32,622 nt of DNA from an uncultured Methanobrevibacter sp. (GTDB lineage: Archaea; Methanobacteriota; Methanobacteria; Methanobacteriales; Methanobacteriaceae): assembly GCF_900316895.1 (NCBI RefSeq), contig NZ_ONER01000008.1:1-32622 (forward strand), in the 5' to 3' direction. The position numbers and the translations under genes are program-made. This document shows, piece after piece, positions 15,607-23,540 of the stretch. Positions within the stretch are counted from its first letter, which is position 1; every line of letters starts with the position of its first letter. Under the pieces are notes generated by a model. That model did not search any database and was not told where the DNA came from. It worked only from the letters and a program-made list of their open reading frames with translations.

Positions 15607-16274
15607 TGATATCTAAAGAATTCAACTTCCCAACTTACAGTCTCATAATAATCTATCGTAAATTCTTCTTCTGAATCAGATGTAAATTTAAATGAATCAG
15701 ATCTTGTCTCAACAGGACTTTTTGGACCCCAATCCACACCACCAGACTCACCATTTGTACCGGATACATACAAATGGTTTGTAGCGTAATTCAAAATTGG
15801 ATGTGCAGAGAGTTCCACTTTTATTTTACCCTCAGGAACCTTGATAGTTTTAGAACCTGAACCTGAACCGGAATAGCTTCCTATTGAAACCCACTTTTTC
15901 GATTTACTTTCAGACGAACTGGATTTTTCTGATGTTTTCTTTGAAGAATCTGAAGAAGATTCTGTTGTTTTCTTTGAAGAATCTGAATTACTATCAGAAC
16001 TATCACCTGAATTATCATCAGACTGAACTTTGTCGGAATCCGCACTGCTCTGTGAACTAGCATCACCAACACCAGAACCAGAATTTAATGCAAAATATCC
16101 TATAACTCCAACCAAAAGTAATATAACCACAATCAAAGCGATTATAATATATTTAGAGTCAATACCGGAACCATTTTCTGAAACGCCTCCAGCAGGTGCT
16201 GATAATGGATTTCCACACTTAGTGCAAAATTTCGCTTCATGCTTATTTTCTTGGCCACATTTATTACATTTCAT
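15603..16274 (-). CDS. Zinc-ribbon membrane protein with a Ser-rich linker and exported C-terminal domain
   Basis: A 223-residue protein has three parts. A cytoplasmic zinc ribbon comes first (C3, C6, C17, C20; MKCNKCGQENKHEAKFCTKC). One membrane segment follows (about 40-64). Outside lies a Ser/Asp/Lys linker (about 68-130) leading to a beta-rich domain (SIGSYSGSGSGSKTIKVPEGKIKVELSAHPI). The linker gene segment has an imperfect 28-base duplication. Methanobrevibacter genomes carry many proteins of this plan, usually without known function. A role in envelope sensing is plausible but unproven. It is monocistronic, with a hairpin terminator at its stop codon. Confidence 0.75.
   Translation of the reverse strand: MKCNKCGQENKHEAKFCTKCGNPLSAPAGGVSENGSGIDSKYIIIALIVVILLLVGVIGYFALNSGSGVGDASSQSSADSDKVQSDDNSGDSSDSNSDSSKKTTESSSDSSKKTSEKSSSSESKSKKWVSIGSYSGSGSGSKTIKVPEGKIKVELSAHPILNYATNHLYVSGTNGESGGVDWGPKSPVETRSDSFKFTSDSEEEFTIDYYETVSWEVEFFRYQ
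15927..15987. repeat. Direct duplication in the Ser-rich linker
   Basis: Two 28-base copies (15927-15954 and 15960-15987) differ at one position and lie 33 bases apart, in frame. They encode the repeated SSDSSKKT segment and are a probable site of length variation. Confidence 0.8.
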
Positions 16275-16428
16275 TCAAATCATTGTACAGTTAATTTTAA
16301 TATGTTATTAATTTTAACAAGTCTCATATATGAAATTATTTATTATGTCTATCATAACCTAAGAGGTGTTTAAATTAAACATACAATGTTATAAAATATT
16401 TTATATCATAAAGACTATATACTTTATT
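16275..16428. promoter_or_regulatory. Divergent promoter region with palindromes before the winged-helix gene
   Basis: TGTTTAAATTAAACA (16367-16381) and TCATATATGA (16324-16333) are inverted repeats in this divergent spacer and could be operator sites for the winged-helix protein. TTTTATAT near 16399-16406 is a TATA box about 25 bases before the ATG. With no Shine-Dalgarno sequence, this predicts a leaderless mRNA. Confidence 0.5.
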
Positions 16429-16719
16429 ATGGTAAAAGACAATGATGAACTTTTGAAATTAACTTCATATGTTCAAATTTCAAAATACCGCGAAAAAACA
16501 TTAAAATCAATTGGTGATGATGTTAAAATACCAACAAACATTGCTAAAGACAGTGGAATTAGAACTAATCATATTTCAAAAGTTCTAAGCGAATTAAAAA
16601 GCAAAGAAATTGTTGAATGCATTAATGAAGAAGCCCGTAAAGGAAGATTGTACAGATTGACCGATACAGGAAAAGACGTTTTAGAAACTATTAAAGAGAA
16701 AGAAGAAAAAGAAGAGTAG
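16429..16719 (+). CDS. Small winged-helix transcriptional regulator
   Basis: A 96-residue single-domain DNA-binding protein. The helix-turn-helix is in KIPTNIAKDSGIRTNHISKVLSELKSKEIVE (33-63), followed by the wing GRLYRLTDTGKDVLETIKE. The ATG at 16429 is preferred to an earlier in-frame ATG because a TATA box lies about 25 bases upstream and the extra N terminus is hydrophobic nonsense. It ends directly against the stop codon of the convergent zinc-ribbon metallopeptidase gene. Likely targets are its own promoter and the divergent zinc-ribbon gene. The ligand is unknown. Confidence 0.8.
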   Translation: MVKDNDELLKLTSYVQISKYREKTLKSIGDDVKIPTNIAKDSGIRTNHISKVLSELKSKEIVECINEEARKGRLYRLTDTGKDVLETIKEKEEKEE

Positions 16720-17697
16720 TTAACCTAATTCTATACCCTCTTTTATACTTTCTAATTCACTCATATCTTCATTGTTTGAAACTTCTTTTAAGACGTCAAA
16801 TAACATTTTTAATAAAAGGCTGTTTTTTATATCCAATGGAAAACTATCTATTGTTTCTTTAAAAATTGACTCATATGTGGGTTGAACTAAATCTTTTCTA
16901 TATTGGAGCTTTATTTCATTTCTAAGCTCCTCATCAATATATTTTTCCAGATAAATTATTATCTCATTAGCAAATGAATTTCCCAATTTTATCATGACTT
17001 CCAGAGATTCGTCATCAAATCCATAGCTTTCAACCAATACATTGAAAGATCCGTAATTTTGATAGCCGTATGGAATGAACCTTCCCTCAACAGTGTGTGC
17101 ACAGTACTCATTCATGATTTTAAATTCCGGAAGGGTTAAAAAATACCATACAAAGCTTTGAAGAGTGGAAGACGGTTTGACCTTAAAAATATAACATAAT
17201 AAGCTTTCAATAATTTCAAATAAGAAAAAATGACCCAATTCATGAATGAGCGTAGCAATCTGAACTGAATCATCCAATCTGTCATCATAATAAATTCCAT
17301 TTCCTACAAATATAAAACCTCGCTCATATCCTCTTGATTTAGGTTTGCATTCAGTGAAAATGCCTGCAAGGTTTAGAATCCTATTTTTTATCGTATCTCC
17401 CCAAATGTCAAAATAATCCGCCCTTATAAAGATATTGGATAAAATCTGATTGTATTGCTCGTTGGAAATCTGGGCATTCAACAACAAGTTCTGATTGAAT
17501 TCGGAAAATAGGGTTTCAAAATCTTCAATGCTGATGGGGTTGATTTGATTTTTGCATTTAACACAATATATAGCAAAATCTAAATTGCTTTGACCACAAA
17601 ATGGGCAAATATGCTCCAATATTAATTTATTGCCGCAATGTGTGCAATAATTATTTTCCTTAAGATTCAAAGTTCCGCAAATATCACAGGTCCTCAT
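16720..17697 (-). CDS. Double zinc-ribbon protein with a HELGH metallopeptidase motif
   Basis: The 325-residue protein starts with two zinc ribbons (C4/C7/C18/C21 and C31/C34/C45/C48). The middle holds a zincin motif, H152-E-L-G-H156, in ATLIHELGHFFLFEII. A downstream NEYCAHTVEG (196-205) is a candidate third metal ligand, resembling the spacing in ImmA/IrrE or SprT-like proteases. No signal peptide is present, so it is probably cytoplasmic. It is the last gene of a run with the seven-zinc-ribbon protein (eight bases upstream) and the RecJ-like nuclease. I do not know the family by name. Proteolytic activity is inferred from the motif alone. Confidence 0.7.
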   Translation of the reverse strand: MRTCDICGTLNLKENNYCTHCGNKLILEHICPFCGQSNLDFAIYCVKCKNQINPISIEDFETLFSEFNQNLLLNAQISNEQYNQILSNIFIRADYFDIWGDTIKNRILNLAGIFTECKPKSRGYERGFIFVGNGIYYDDRLDDSVQIATLIHELGHFFLFEIIESLLCYIFKVKPSSTLQSFVWYFLTLPEFKIMNEYCAHTVEGRFIPYGYQNYGSFNVLVESYGFDDESLEVMIKLGNSFANEIIIYLEKYIDEELRNEIKLQYRKDLVQPTYESIFKETIDSFPLDIKNSLLLKMLFDVLKEVSNNEDMSELESIKEGIELG

Positions 17698-17705
17698 GTT
17701 CCCAC

Positions 17706-18590
17706 CTACCTAAACATGCTCTTAAGACTTCTAACCGTTGAATTGATTGTATTTTTTTGAGATATCCTTCTCTTGATATTTTTACCACAGTTGGAACAAT
17801 ATTCCGTGTCCCAAGTCAATATTTCTCCGCATGAGCAAACCAACCTTGTCTTTACATTTCTCTGTGGATTCAGTGGCCTTTCACAGTTTTCACAAAATTT
17901 CAGATGTTTATGGTTTTTATGCCCACATATGCATATGATTTTAGTATCTTCCTTCTTCAGATTATTTCCACATTGAATGCAAAAATCGGATGTGATTTCA
18001 TTCAGGGTGGAACATGTGCATAAAATTCCAATCTCACCCAAATTACCATAATTGACAAGTGGAAGTCCGCAGTTACGGCAAAACTGTGAGAATTTTTCAT
18101 TTTCCTCACCGCAAAAGCAAAATATAGAATCATTGAATTCAAGATTAAAATTGCTGTAGTTGTCATCCGGCCTGATTTCATTATCTTTCAATTGTTTGCC
18201 ACACATTTCACAGAATATGTTTTCCTTTGAGTTGATTGCCCCACATTCACACAACACATTATCCACAGAAAACTTGGGCTTGGTATCCCTTTTGAAAATT
18301 TTTGAAAGCCTGCTCTGCGACCTTTTAGCACCACACATATAACAATATTCATTATTTATTTCATTCAAGTACCCGCAGGAGCATATCTCATATTTGAAAT
18401 CGTTTTTAGTGTTTATGTATGGTGAAAAGTCAATTTGAAAATTAAAAAAACCGATATTATGTATCGGAGGGATTAAAACAGGAACATCATTATTCGCATC
18501 AAAGCCTGTTTTATGTCCGCAACCCATACAATAAGGTTCATTCGGTAGTATTCTGTGACCGCATATTCTACAATAGTTCTTTGATGCCAT
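17706..18590 (-). CDS. Protein made of seven tandem zinc ribbons
   Basis: Nearly all of the 294 residues are zinc ribbons of the form CxxC (or CxC)-x(11-14)-CxxC: YCRICG/YCMGCG, CSCG/YCYMCG, CECG/FCEMCG, CFCG/FCRNCG, CTCS/FCIQCG, CICG/FCENCE and CSCG/YCSNCG. A break at about 28-80 separates the first ribbon, and a basic tail (KRRISQKN) ends the protein. There is no catalytic domain or membrane segment. It probably mediates protein-protein or nucleic-acid contacts, and its partner may be the zinc-ribbon metallopeptidase encoded next. It begins two bases after the RecJ-like gene, so the three are surely co-transcribed. Confidence 0.75.
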   Translation of the reverse strand: MASKNYCRICGHRILPNEPYCMGCGHKTGFDANNDVPVLIPPIHNIGFFNFQIDFSPYINTKNDFKYEICSCGYLNEINNEYCYMCGAKRSQSRLSKIFKRDTKPKFSVDNVLCECGAINSKENIFCEMCGKQLKDNEIRPDDNYSNFNLEFNDSIFCFCGEENEKFSQFCRNCGLPLVNYGNLGEIGILCTCSTLNEITSDFCIQCGNNLKKEDTKIICICGHKNHKHLKFCENCERPLNPQRNVKTRLVCSCGEILTWDTEYCSNCGKNIKRRISQKNTINSTVRSLKSMFR

Positions 18591-18592
18591 TT

Positions 18593-20857
18593 CTATCCTT
18601 TTCTAGATAATGATTGTATTTCCTCTACAACCTTATATAATACCTCTTGTCCAAGGCCTTCAATGTATTTGATGGATCCTGCACATTCGTGACCTCCACC
18701 ATCCACACCAGCTTGGGGTACCTTTTCAATCATTTTTGCCACAATTTCATTTACATTGAATCCATACTGTTCATTCACTGCATCTGTTGCTCTAAATACA
18801 CCAAAATCAGGACCGTGACCCAATGTCACTATCGGCTTGTCTTCACCAATTTCCTTTATGACATGGTCATGTACAAATCCGCAGGTTTTTCCAGGAGCAG
18901 GGAATGTGAATTTGTGTGCGAACTTCTCAACATCAAGCAGATTAAAGTAAATTCCGTTTTCAAGTCTGGTCCTTTTGATATTTGGAAGGGCAGCTCTAAG
19001 TTGAGTGTCAATCCTTTTTTGATATTCTTTATATAAGGCATCAATCATTTTTCTGTGCTTGTCAACATTGTCAACTGCAAGAATGGTATCCATTATTCCT
19101 CTTCCATTCATAAATCTCAGGAAATAAGCTTCAAAATCAACACATTCGGCAACTTTTGAAAGGTGTTCCTGACTGAAACCCTTTTGGGCAGCGAGTTTAA
19201 GGTATTGGTAAGTTTCACCACATTGTGCACGGTCTCCCAATGATGCAATGGCAGGCAAATGCTTGATTAACTCTTCAACATCAGGATTTATAATATGTGC
19301 CACCTCTGTTGCAAGACATCCTGCAGTCAACTGTGAATCTCCACCGACAAGGTATGGATTTACATGTGTGTCCACATATTCGTCGACCGCTACGGTAGCT
19401 CCATAAATCACTCCATCCCTTTCGTCTTTTGTGAGAAGTTCCCCTGGAGAATGGTGGTCGATTACAACGACTTCAATATCATATATTTTAGCCTGCATCA
19501 ATGCCACAATGTCCTCTTCAGTTGAACCATTATCCAACAAAACGATTAAAGGCAGTTTTTGGCCGTGCCTTTCCTGGTCTTCAAGGGCAAATGACAAATC
19601 TTTTACAACATCCTCAAGCTCATAGAATGGCGCTTTACTAGGAGACCTTTTAAAGTAATAATATTCAGCATCATTGCTCGGATTTATCTCCTGTATCAAT
19701 GGCACAATGGCCTTTTCCATCGCAACACCAGAAACGATACCGTCTGCATCATTGTGGTGTCTGAGAAGTATAGTCCTTCCGTCAAGTATTGCTCTTCTAA
19801 TTTTTTGAGCAGCCTCATACATCTTAGGTCTGAGCCTGTTTAAAACATCACTTTTGACCAAGAAATCAACCTCTTGAGGTCTGGCCTTCCTGTTTAATGC
19901 ATCATCAATTAAAGCATGTAGCTTGCGTGTGTTTTCCTCATCAAGTTTTATCATTGAAGATGACTCGATTTGTGTCTTTCCGCCATGTTCGTTAACTTCA
20001 CCGATGACCTGAACAGCATCATTCAATTCGATTTCAGGATATGACCTCTCGCCTGCCTTGTCAAAAGCGGCAATTTCAGTGGTGCCTGTCTCATCGCTGA
20101 TTATGAATATTGTTGGACCTGAAGTCTGCTGGATTTGCTGGACTTCACCGTCAATCCTAACGATTTTACCCTTATTTTCTTCCAATTCAGAAATGAGGGT
20201 TCTTGGAATTGACTTGGTGAGTGTTTTAATGTTATATGACTCAACATAAGCCGGTGCAAAATCAATTTTGCCCTCTCTTGATTTGATTGAAGTAACAAAT
20301 ACGATTATCTCTTCTCCGACATTATATTCAGATACATCTCCTCTCATGAGTCCCCAAACATTATTGTTAAGGGAAATGAAAGCGCCGTATCTTTCTATCC
20401 TTGTGATTTTTCCTTTGTATAGTTTATCCCTGTCAATATCCTTCATGGTACATATTGAATCCAAAACATATACATCACGGGCCTGTTTCCTTTTAGCTTC
20501 AAATTCATCGTGCTTCATTTTCTCAGCCTTTCTTTTTTCACCGCATTCGTGACATAAATCATATTTTTCATCAAGTAACTTTCCACAGTCACGACACACA
20601 TTTATTTGGCCTGTTCCATGACAGTGAGGGCATTCCTCATAAACTTCAACTTGCCCTTTCCCATTACATGCTTCACATGGAATGTCTTCTTCTCCTCCAA
20701 GGTCAAATTTGTCACGTGCTTTGCTGTTTACTCCTTTAAAATGACTTCCTATATCAAAAACATCATCTTCATAACCTGTTCCACCACAGGCATCGCATTC
20801 CTTATAGTCCACTACAACTGAACCTATTCCCTTACATTTCGGACATTTAGTTTTCAT
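18593..20857 (-). CDS. Archaeal RecJ-like DHH phosphoesterase with DnaJ-type zinc finger, S1 and OB domains
   Basis: This 754-residue protein matches the archaea-specific RecJ-like group (COG1107 type). In order it has DnaJ-like CxxCxGxG zinc fingers (about 1-110: CPKCKGIG, CDACGGTG, CEACNGKG, CPHCHGTG) and a further ribbon, an S1 domain (about 143-195, YKGKITRIERYGAFISL), an OB fold (about 230-290), and then the DHH domain. The DHH motifs are RHHNDADGI and VVIDHHSPGE, with ASLGDRAQ later and the DHHA1 motif GGGHECAGSI near the C terminus. It likely degrades single-stranded DNA or RNA from the 5' end, though substrate preference is unknown. An AGGTG site precedes ATG. Confidence 0.88.
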   Translation of the reverse strand: MKTKCPKCKGIGSVVVDYKECDACGGTGYEDDVFDIGSHFKGVNSKARDKFDLGGEEDIPCEACNGKGQVEVYEECPHCHGTGQINVCRDCGKLLDEKYDLCHECGEKRKAEKMKHDEFEAKRKQARDVYVLDSICTMKDIDRDKLYKGKITRIERYGAFISLNNNVWGLMRGDVSEYNVGEEIIVFVTSIKSREGKIDFAPAYVESYNIKTLTKSIPRTLISELEENKGKIVRIDGEVQQIQQTSGPTIFIISDETGTTEIAAFDKAGERSYPEIELNDAVQVIGEVNEHGGKTQIESSSMIKLDEENTRKLHALIDDALNRKARPQEVDFLVKSDVLNRLRPKMYEAAQKIRRAILDGRTILLRHHNDADGIVSGVAMEKAIVPLIQEINPSNDAEYYYFKRSPSKAPFYELEDVVKDLSFALEDQERHGQKLPLIVLLDNGSTEEDIVALMQAKIYDIEVVVIDHHSPGELLTKDERDGVIYGATVAVDEYVDTHVNPYLVGGDSQLTAGCLATEVAHIINPDVEELIKHLPAIASLGDRAQCGETYQYLKLAAQKGFSQEHLSKVAECVDFEAYFLRFMNGRGIMDTILAVDNVDKHRKMIDALYKEYQKRIDTQLRAALPNIKRTRLENGIYFNLLDVEKFAHKFTFPAPGKTCGFVHDHVIKEIGEDKPIVTLGHGPDFGVFRATDAVNEQYGFNVNEIVAKMIEKVPQAGVDGGGHECAGSIKYIEGLGQEVLYKVVEEIQSLSRKG

Positions 20858-20869
20858 TTAAACACCTGT

Positions 20870-21370
20870 CTAATTAAATAATCCTGAATTATTCTGGACA
20901 ATTTCATTTCTTTCATTCTGATATTTCAATGCATCATACATTATCTCGTTTGCATCTGTTCCATAAGCGGATCCAGTATAATTTTCATACATCTCCAAAT
21001 AATATATTGAATCCTTCAAATTGTCAACAGCTTTCAATTTAAGTTCCAATTCTTTGATGGTTGTGTCAATGTAGTCTTTGTGAACTTCCTTCAAGTCCTT
21101 TTTATATTTATCTTTGATATTTTGCAGACCTTGCAAACTATTGTTATAATTGTCTCCTGCAGATATCGCTTTTTCCCTTGATTCGTCAAAATTTTGACTA
21201 TTCAATAATTCAACGGACTCATTGTAATCCTTATCACCCTGAACGATGCTGTCGCTAATCTTAGGCATTGATTCGTTAATGGTTTCCATTGAGCTATCAA
21301 TATAAACAACAGCAACAGAGATTAAAAGTAAAACTACAATAAAAATTATTAATTTGATATAACTAGACAC
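20870..21370 (-). CDS. Membrane-anchored coiled-coil protein
   Basis: The 166-residue protein has one N-terminal membrane segment (about 5-25) and an exterior helical domain rich in Lys, Glu and Asn (LQNIKDKYKKDLKEVHKDYIDTTIKELELKLKAVDNLKD), probably a coiled coil. The start is GTG at 21370-21368 with no Shine-Dalgarno sequence, and TATA-like ATATATTTTATAA lies just upstream, so a leaderless mRNA is possible. It ends 12 bases before the RecJ-like gene. No family is recognised and no function is assigned. Confidence 0.65.
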   Translation of the reverse strand: MSSYIKLIIFIVVLLLISVAVVYIDSSMETINESMPKISDSIVQGDKDYNESVELLNSQNFDESREKAISAGDNYNNSLQGLQNIKDKYKKDLKEVHKDYIDTTIKELELKLKAVDNLKDSIYYLEMYENYTGSAYGTDANEIMYDALKYQNERNEIVQNNSGLFN

Positions 21371-21410
21371 GTTATAAAATATATAAAAAGATATTATTAA
21401 AATTTGTTAT

Positions 21411-21451
21411 AAAAAAAATAAGGAAAGTTTAAAAATTATATTTTCAAACTT
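21411..21451 (-). terminator. Intrinsic-type terminator of the superoxide reductase gene
   Basis: On the minus strand the stop codon lies at the edge of a hairpin (AAGTTT/AAACTT, with inner A4/T4 pairing and one bulged base, 21451-21425). It is followed by an eight-base T run (21418-21411). It marks the end of the sulfur island. Confidence 0.65.
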
Positions 21452-21815
21452 ATTCGCTGGACCAGAGTCCGTGTAAGTTACAGAATGCTAATGCTTTAAC
21501 ATCATCTGTTGAGTTTACAGTAAAGGTTGCTTCTGCAACATCACCAGGTTTGAAGCATTTTGCATATTGTTCTGCACCAGCTTCAACAACTAAAAATTGA
21601 ATGTAGTGGTCATCATCCATTGGGTGAGCAGCTTCGCCGACTTTTACGGTTACTTTGTCACCATCGATTTCAACTACAGGTTTGTGTTTAGGAGCTTTTT
21701 CCCCTTCGGTTTGTACAGGGATAGCGAGCATGTGTGTGTCACATGTGTCTCCATCATCTTCAACTAAAACTTGGATAATACTTCCACAGTCGTCACATTT
21801 TAATATTTTTGCCAT
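21450..21815 (-). CDS. Superoxide reductase, desulfoferrodoxin-like
   Basis: The enzyme reduces superoxide to peroxide without making oxygen, a common defence in anaerobes. The 121-residue protein has the complete iron centre set: H44 (KHKPV), H64 (HPM), H70 (DDDHYI), C112 and H115 (FCNLHGLW). An N-terminal desulforedoxin-like region has C7, C10 and C25, but the fourth Cys of a normal rubredoxin-like site is Asp (C25-D26), so this iron site may be missing or altered. The ATG at 21815 is chosen over an upstream in-frame start because AAAGGAGATG lies right before it. It follows iscU in the island. Confidence 0.9.
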   Translation of the reverse strand: MAKILKCDDCGSIIQVLVEDDGDTCDTHMLAIPVQTEGEKAPKHKPVVEIDGDKVTVKVGEAAHPMDDDHYIQFLVVEAGAEQYAKCFKPGDVAEATFTVNSTDDVKALAFCNLHGLWSSE

Positions 21816-21871
21816 AATAAAACATCTCCTTTTTTGAGTTAAAGATAATTTATTTATCAAAGTATATATTA

Positions 21872-22246
21872 TTATTGATTGTTTTCCTTATAGTTTTCAA
21901 TTGCAGCCTGAAGACCATCTGCAGCAAGGTTTGAACAGTGCATCTTTACAGGTGGAAGACCGTCCAATTCATCTGCTACATCATTTCTTGATATTTTTAA
22001 TGCTTCATCAACTGTTTTTCCAACTGCAATTTCGGTTATCATACTGCTGGTTGCAATTGCAGCTCCGCAACCGAATGTCTGGAAGGAAATGTCTTCTATG
22101 ACTTCATCATCATTGACCTTAATGTATATTGTCATCAAATCTCCACATGTTGGGTTTCCTACAGTTCCAACACCATTCGCATCTTCCATTTTTCTGCAGT
22201 TTCTAGGATTTGCAAAGTGATCCATTACTTTTTCTGAATAATCCAT
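21872..22246 (-). CDS. iscU: Fe-S cluster scaffold protein IscU/NifU N-domain
   Basis: The scaffold on which Fe-S clusters are assembled with sulfur from NifS. The 124-residue protein has all three cluster-binding Cys and the conserved Asp: C34 and D36 in GNPTCGDLM, C60 in FGCGAA, and C104 in MHCSNLAADGL. The ATG at 22246 follows GAGGTG. An upstream in-frame GTG inside the nifS end is less likely. It starts two bases after the nifS stop codon, which implies a nifS-iscU operon. Confidence 0.93.
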   Translation of the reverse strand: MDYSEKVMDHFANPRNCRKMEDANGVGTVGNPTCGDLMTIYIKVNDDEVIEDISFQTFGCGAAIATSSMITEIAVGKTVDEALKISRNDVADELDGLPPVKMHCSNLAADGLQAAIENYKENNQ

Positions 22247-22248
22247 TA

Positions 22249-23457
22249 TTAACACCTCTTACAAGTATCACTATGTTTTTTACACATTACATTATCATAA
22301 TCAAGTTCCTGATTCCATAGAGGGGACATTTCCCTAAGTCTTGATACAGCCCCAGAAACAGTTTCTACAAATTCGTCAACATCAAATGCATCGCTTTCGG
22401 GAGCAAGGGAAATCCTCAGTGACCCATGAACATCAACCGGGTCAAGACCCAATGCAGTGAGCACCGGTGATGCCTCCAACTTATTTGAGGAACATGCTGA
22501 ACCTGTTGAAGCCTGATATCCTTTAGCATCCAAAAGAAGGATCAATGATTCACCTTCAATTGCCTTGAATCTGAAGTTGACAAGGTTTGGAAGCCTTTGC
22601 TCCATATCACCATTCACATAGGATTCGGGAATTGTGCCCAATACCTTTTCAATCAGTTCATCCCTGATTGAGGACAGCTTTTTGAAATGAGCTTCAAGGT
22701 TTTCGGAAGCAAGTTCGCATGCCTTTCCAAATCCGACAATGCCTGCGACATTTTCAGTACCTGCCCTGATTCCTCTTTCCTGACCACCACCATGTATCAA
22801 TGGAATAACGCGAGTTCCTTTCTTGATGTATAATGCACCAACACCTTTTGGACCGTTGATTTTATGAGAAGATAAAGATAACATATCCACATTTAATTTC
22901 TCAACATCCACTTCGATTTTACCGAAAGTTTGAACCGCATCAGTGTGGAATGTGATTCCAGCCTCACGGGCGATTTTGCCGATTTCTTCAATAGGCTGAA
23001 CAGTACCTATTTCATTGTTACCATGCATGATAGTGATTAAAATTGTATCCTCAGTTATTGCATCCTTTAAATCTTCCACCCTGATGATACCGTTTTCATA
23101 GACAGGCAGGTAAGTTACTTTAAAATCAAGGGATTCCAAGAATTTCAAGGTCTCCTTTACAGCAGGATGTTCAAATTCAGTTGTGATAATATGCTTTCCT
23201 TGGTTGAGATATTTAAATGCAATACCTTTTATGGCAAGATTATCAGATTCTGATCCACCACCTGTGAAAATAATCTCTTCAGGTTTTGCATTGATTGCAT
23301 CAGCCACTCTTTGGCGAGCCTGATTCAATGCCTTTTTAGATTCACGACCAATTTTATAGAGAGTTGAAGGGTTTCCGAACTCTTCAATAAAATAGGGTTT
23401 CATTTCTTCAAAAACTTCCTCACTGACTTGTGTGGTTGCTGAGTTGTCTAAATACAT
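22249..23457 (-). CDS. nifS: Cysteine desulfurase NifS/IscS with a Cys-rich C-terminal tail
   Basis: A PLP enzyme takes sulfur from cysteine for Fe-S clusters and tRNA thiolation. The 402-residue protein starts MYLDNSATTQVSEEV. The ATG at 23457 follows GGGAGAT and is preferred over a TTG five codons upstream. Other blocks are the PLP region HTDAVQTFGK, the Schiff-base Lys in SSHKINGPKG (K199), GGGQERGIRAGT, and the catalytic persulfide Cys in GSACSSNK (C322). The C terminus ends CKKHSDTCKRC, an extra Cys/His cluster beyond the usual fold that might bind metal or relay sulfur. The gene precedes iscU. Confidence 0.94.
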   Translation of the reverse strand: MYLDNSATTQVSEEVFEEMKPYFIEEFGNPSTLYKIGRESKKALNQARQRVADAINAKPEEIIFTGGGSESDNLAIKGIAFKYLNQGKHIITTEFEHPAVKETLKFLESLDFKVTYLPVYENGIIRVEDLKDAITEDTILITIMHGNNEIGTVQPIEEIGKIAREAGITFHTDAVQTFGKIEVDVEKLNVDMLSLSSHKINGPKGVGALYIKKGTRVIPLIHGGGQERGIRAGTENVAGIVGFGKACELASENLEAHFKKLSSIRDELIEKVLGTIPESYVNGDMEQRLPNLVNFRFKAIEGESLILLLDAKGYQASTGSACSSNKLEASPVLTALGLDPVDVHGSLRISLAPESDAFDVDEFVETVSGAVSRLREMSPLWNQELDYDNVMCKKHSDTCKRC

Positions 23458-23517
23458 TTCATTATCTCCCAATCGTCTTTTTTTATTAGTAAAATTTTAT
23501 AATATAAATATTTTAAG

Positions 23518-23540
23518 TGAGTAAAGGGTTACTTTACTCA
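23518..23540 (-). terminator. Perfect 9-base hairpin at the metY stop codon
   Basis: TGAGTAAAG/CTTTACTCA with a five-base loop begins with the metY stop codon itself on the minus strand. No immediate T run follows, so it could be a terminator, an mRNA-stabilising end or a control element of nifS. Confidence 0.5.

Noticed and set aside
15927..15987. CRISPR-like repeat pair
   Set aside because: The two copies are in frame inside a coding sequence, with almost no spacer and no further units. It is a coding duplication. I saw no CRISPR array in the window.
16366..16428. Longer start for the winged-helix gene
   Set aside because: The added residues are hydrophobic and overlap the TATA box and a palindrome. 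The ATG at 16429 fits a leaderless mRNA.
23518..23540. Palindrome at the metY end as part of the sulfur operator set
   Set aside because: Its sequence (TGAGTAAAG arms) does not match ATAAC-N4-GTTAT. It is better read as a 3'-end hairpin.
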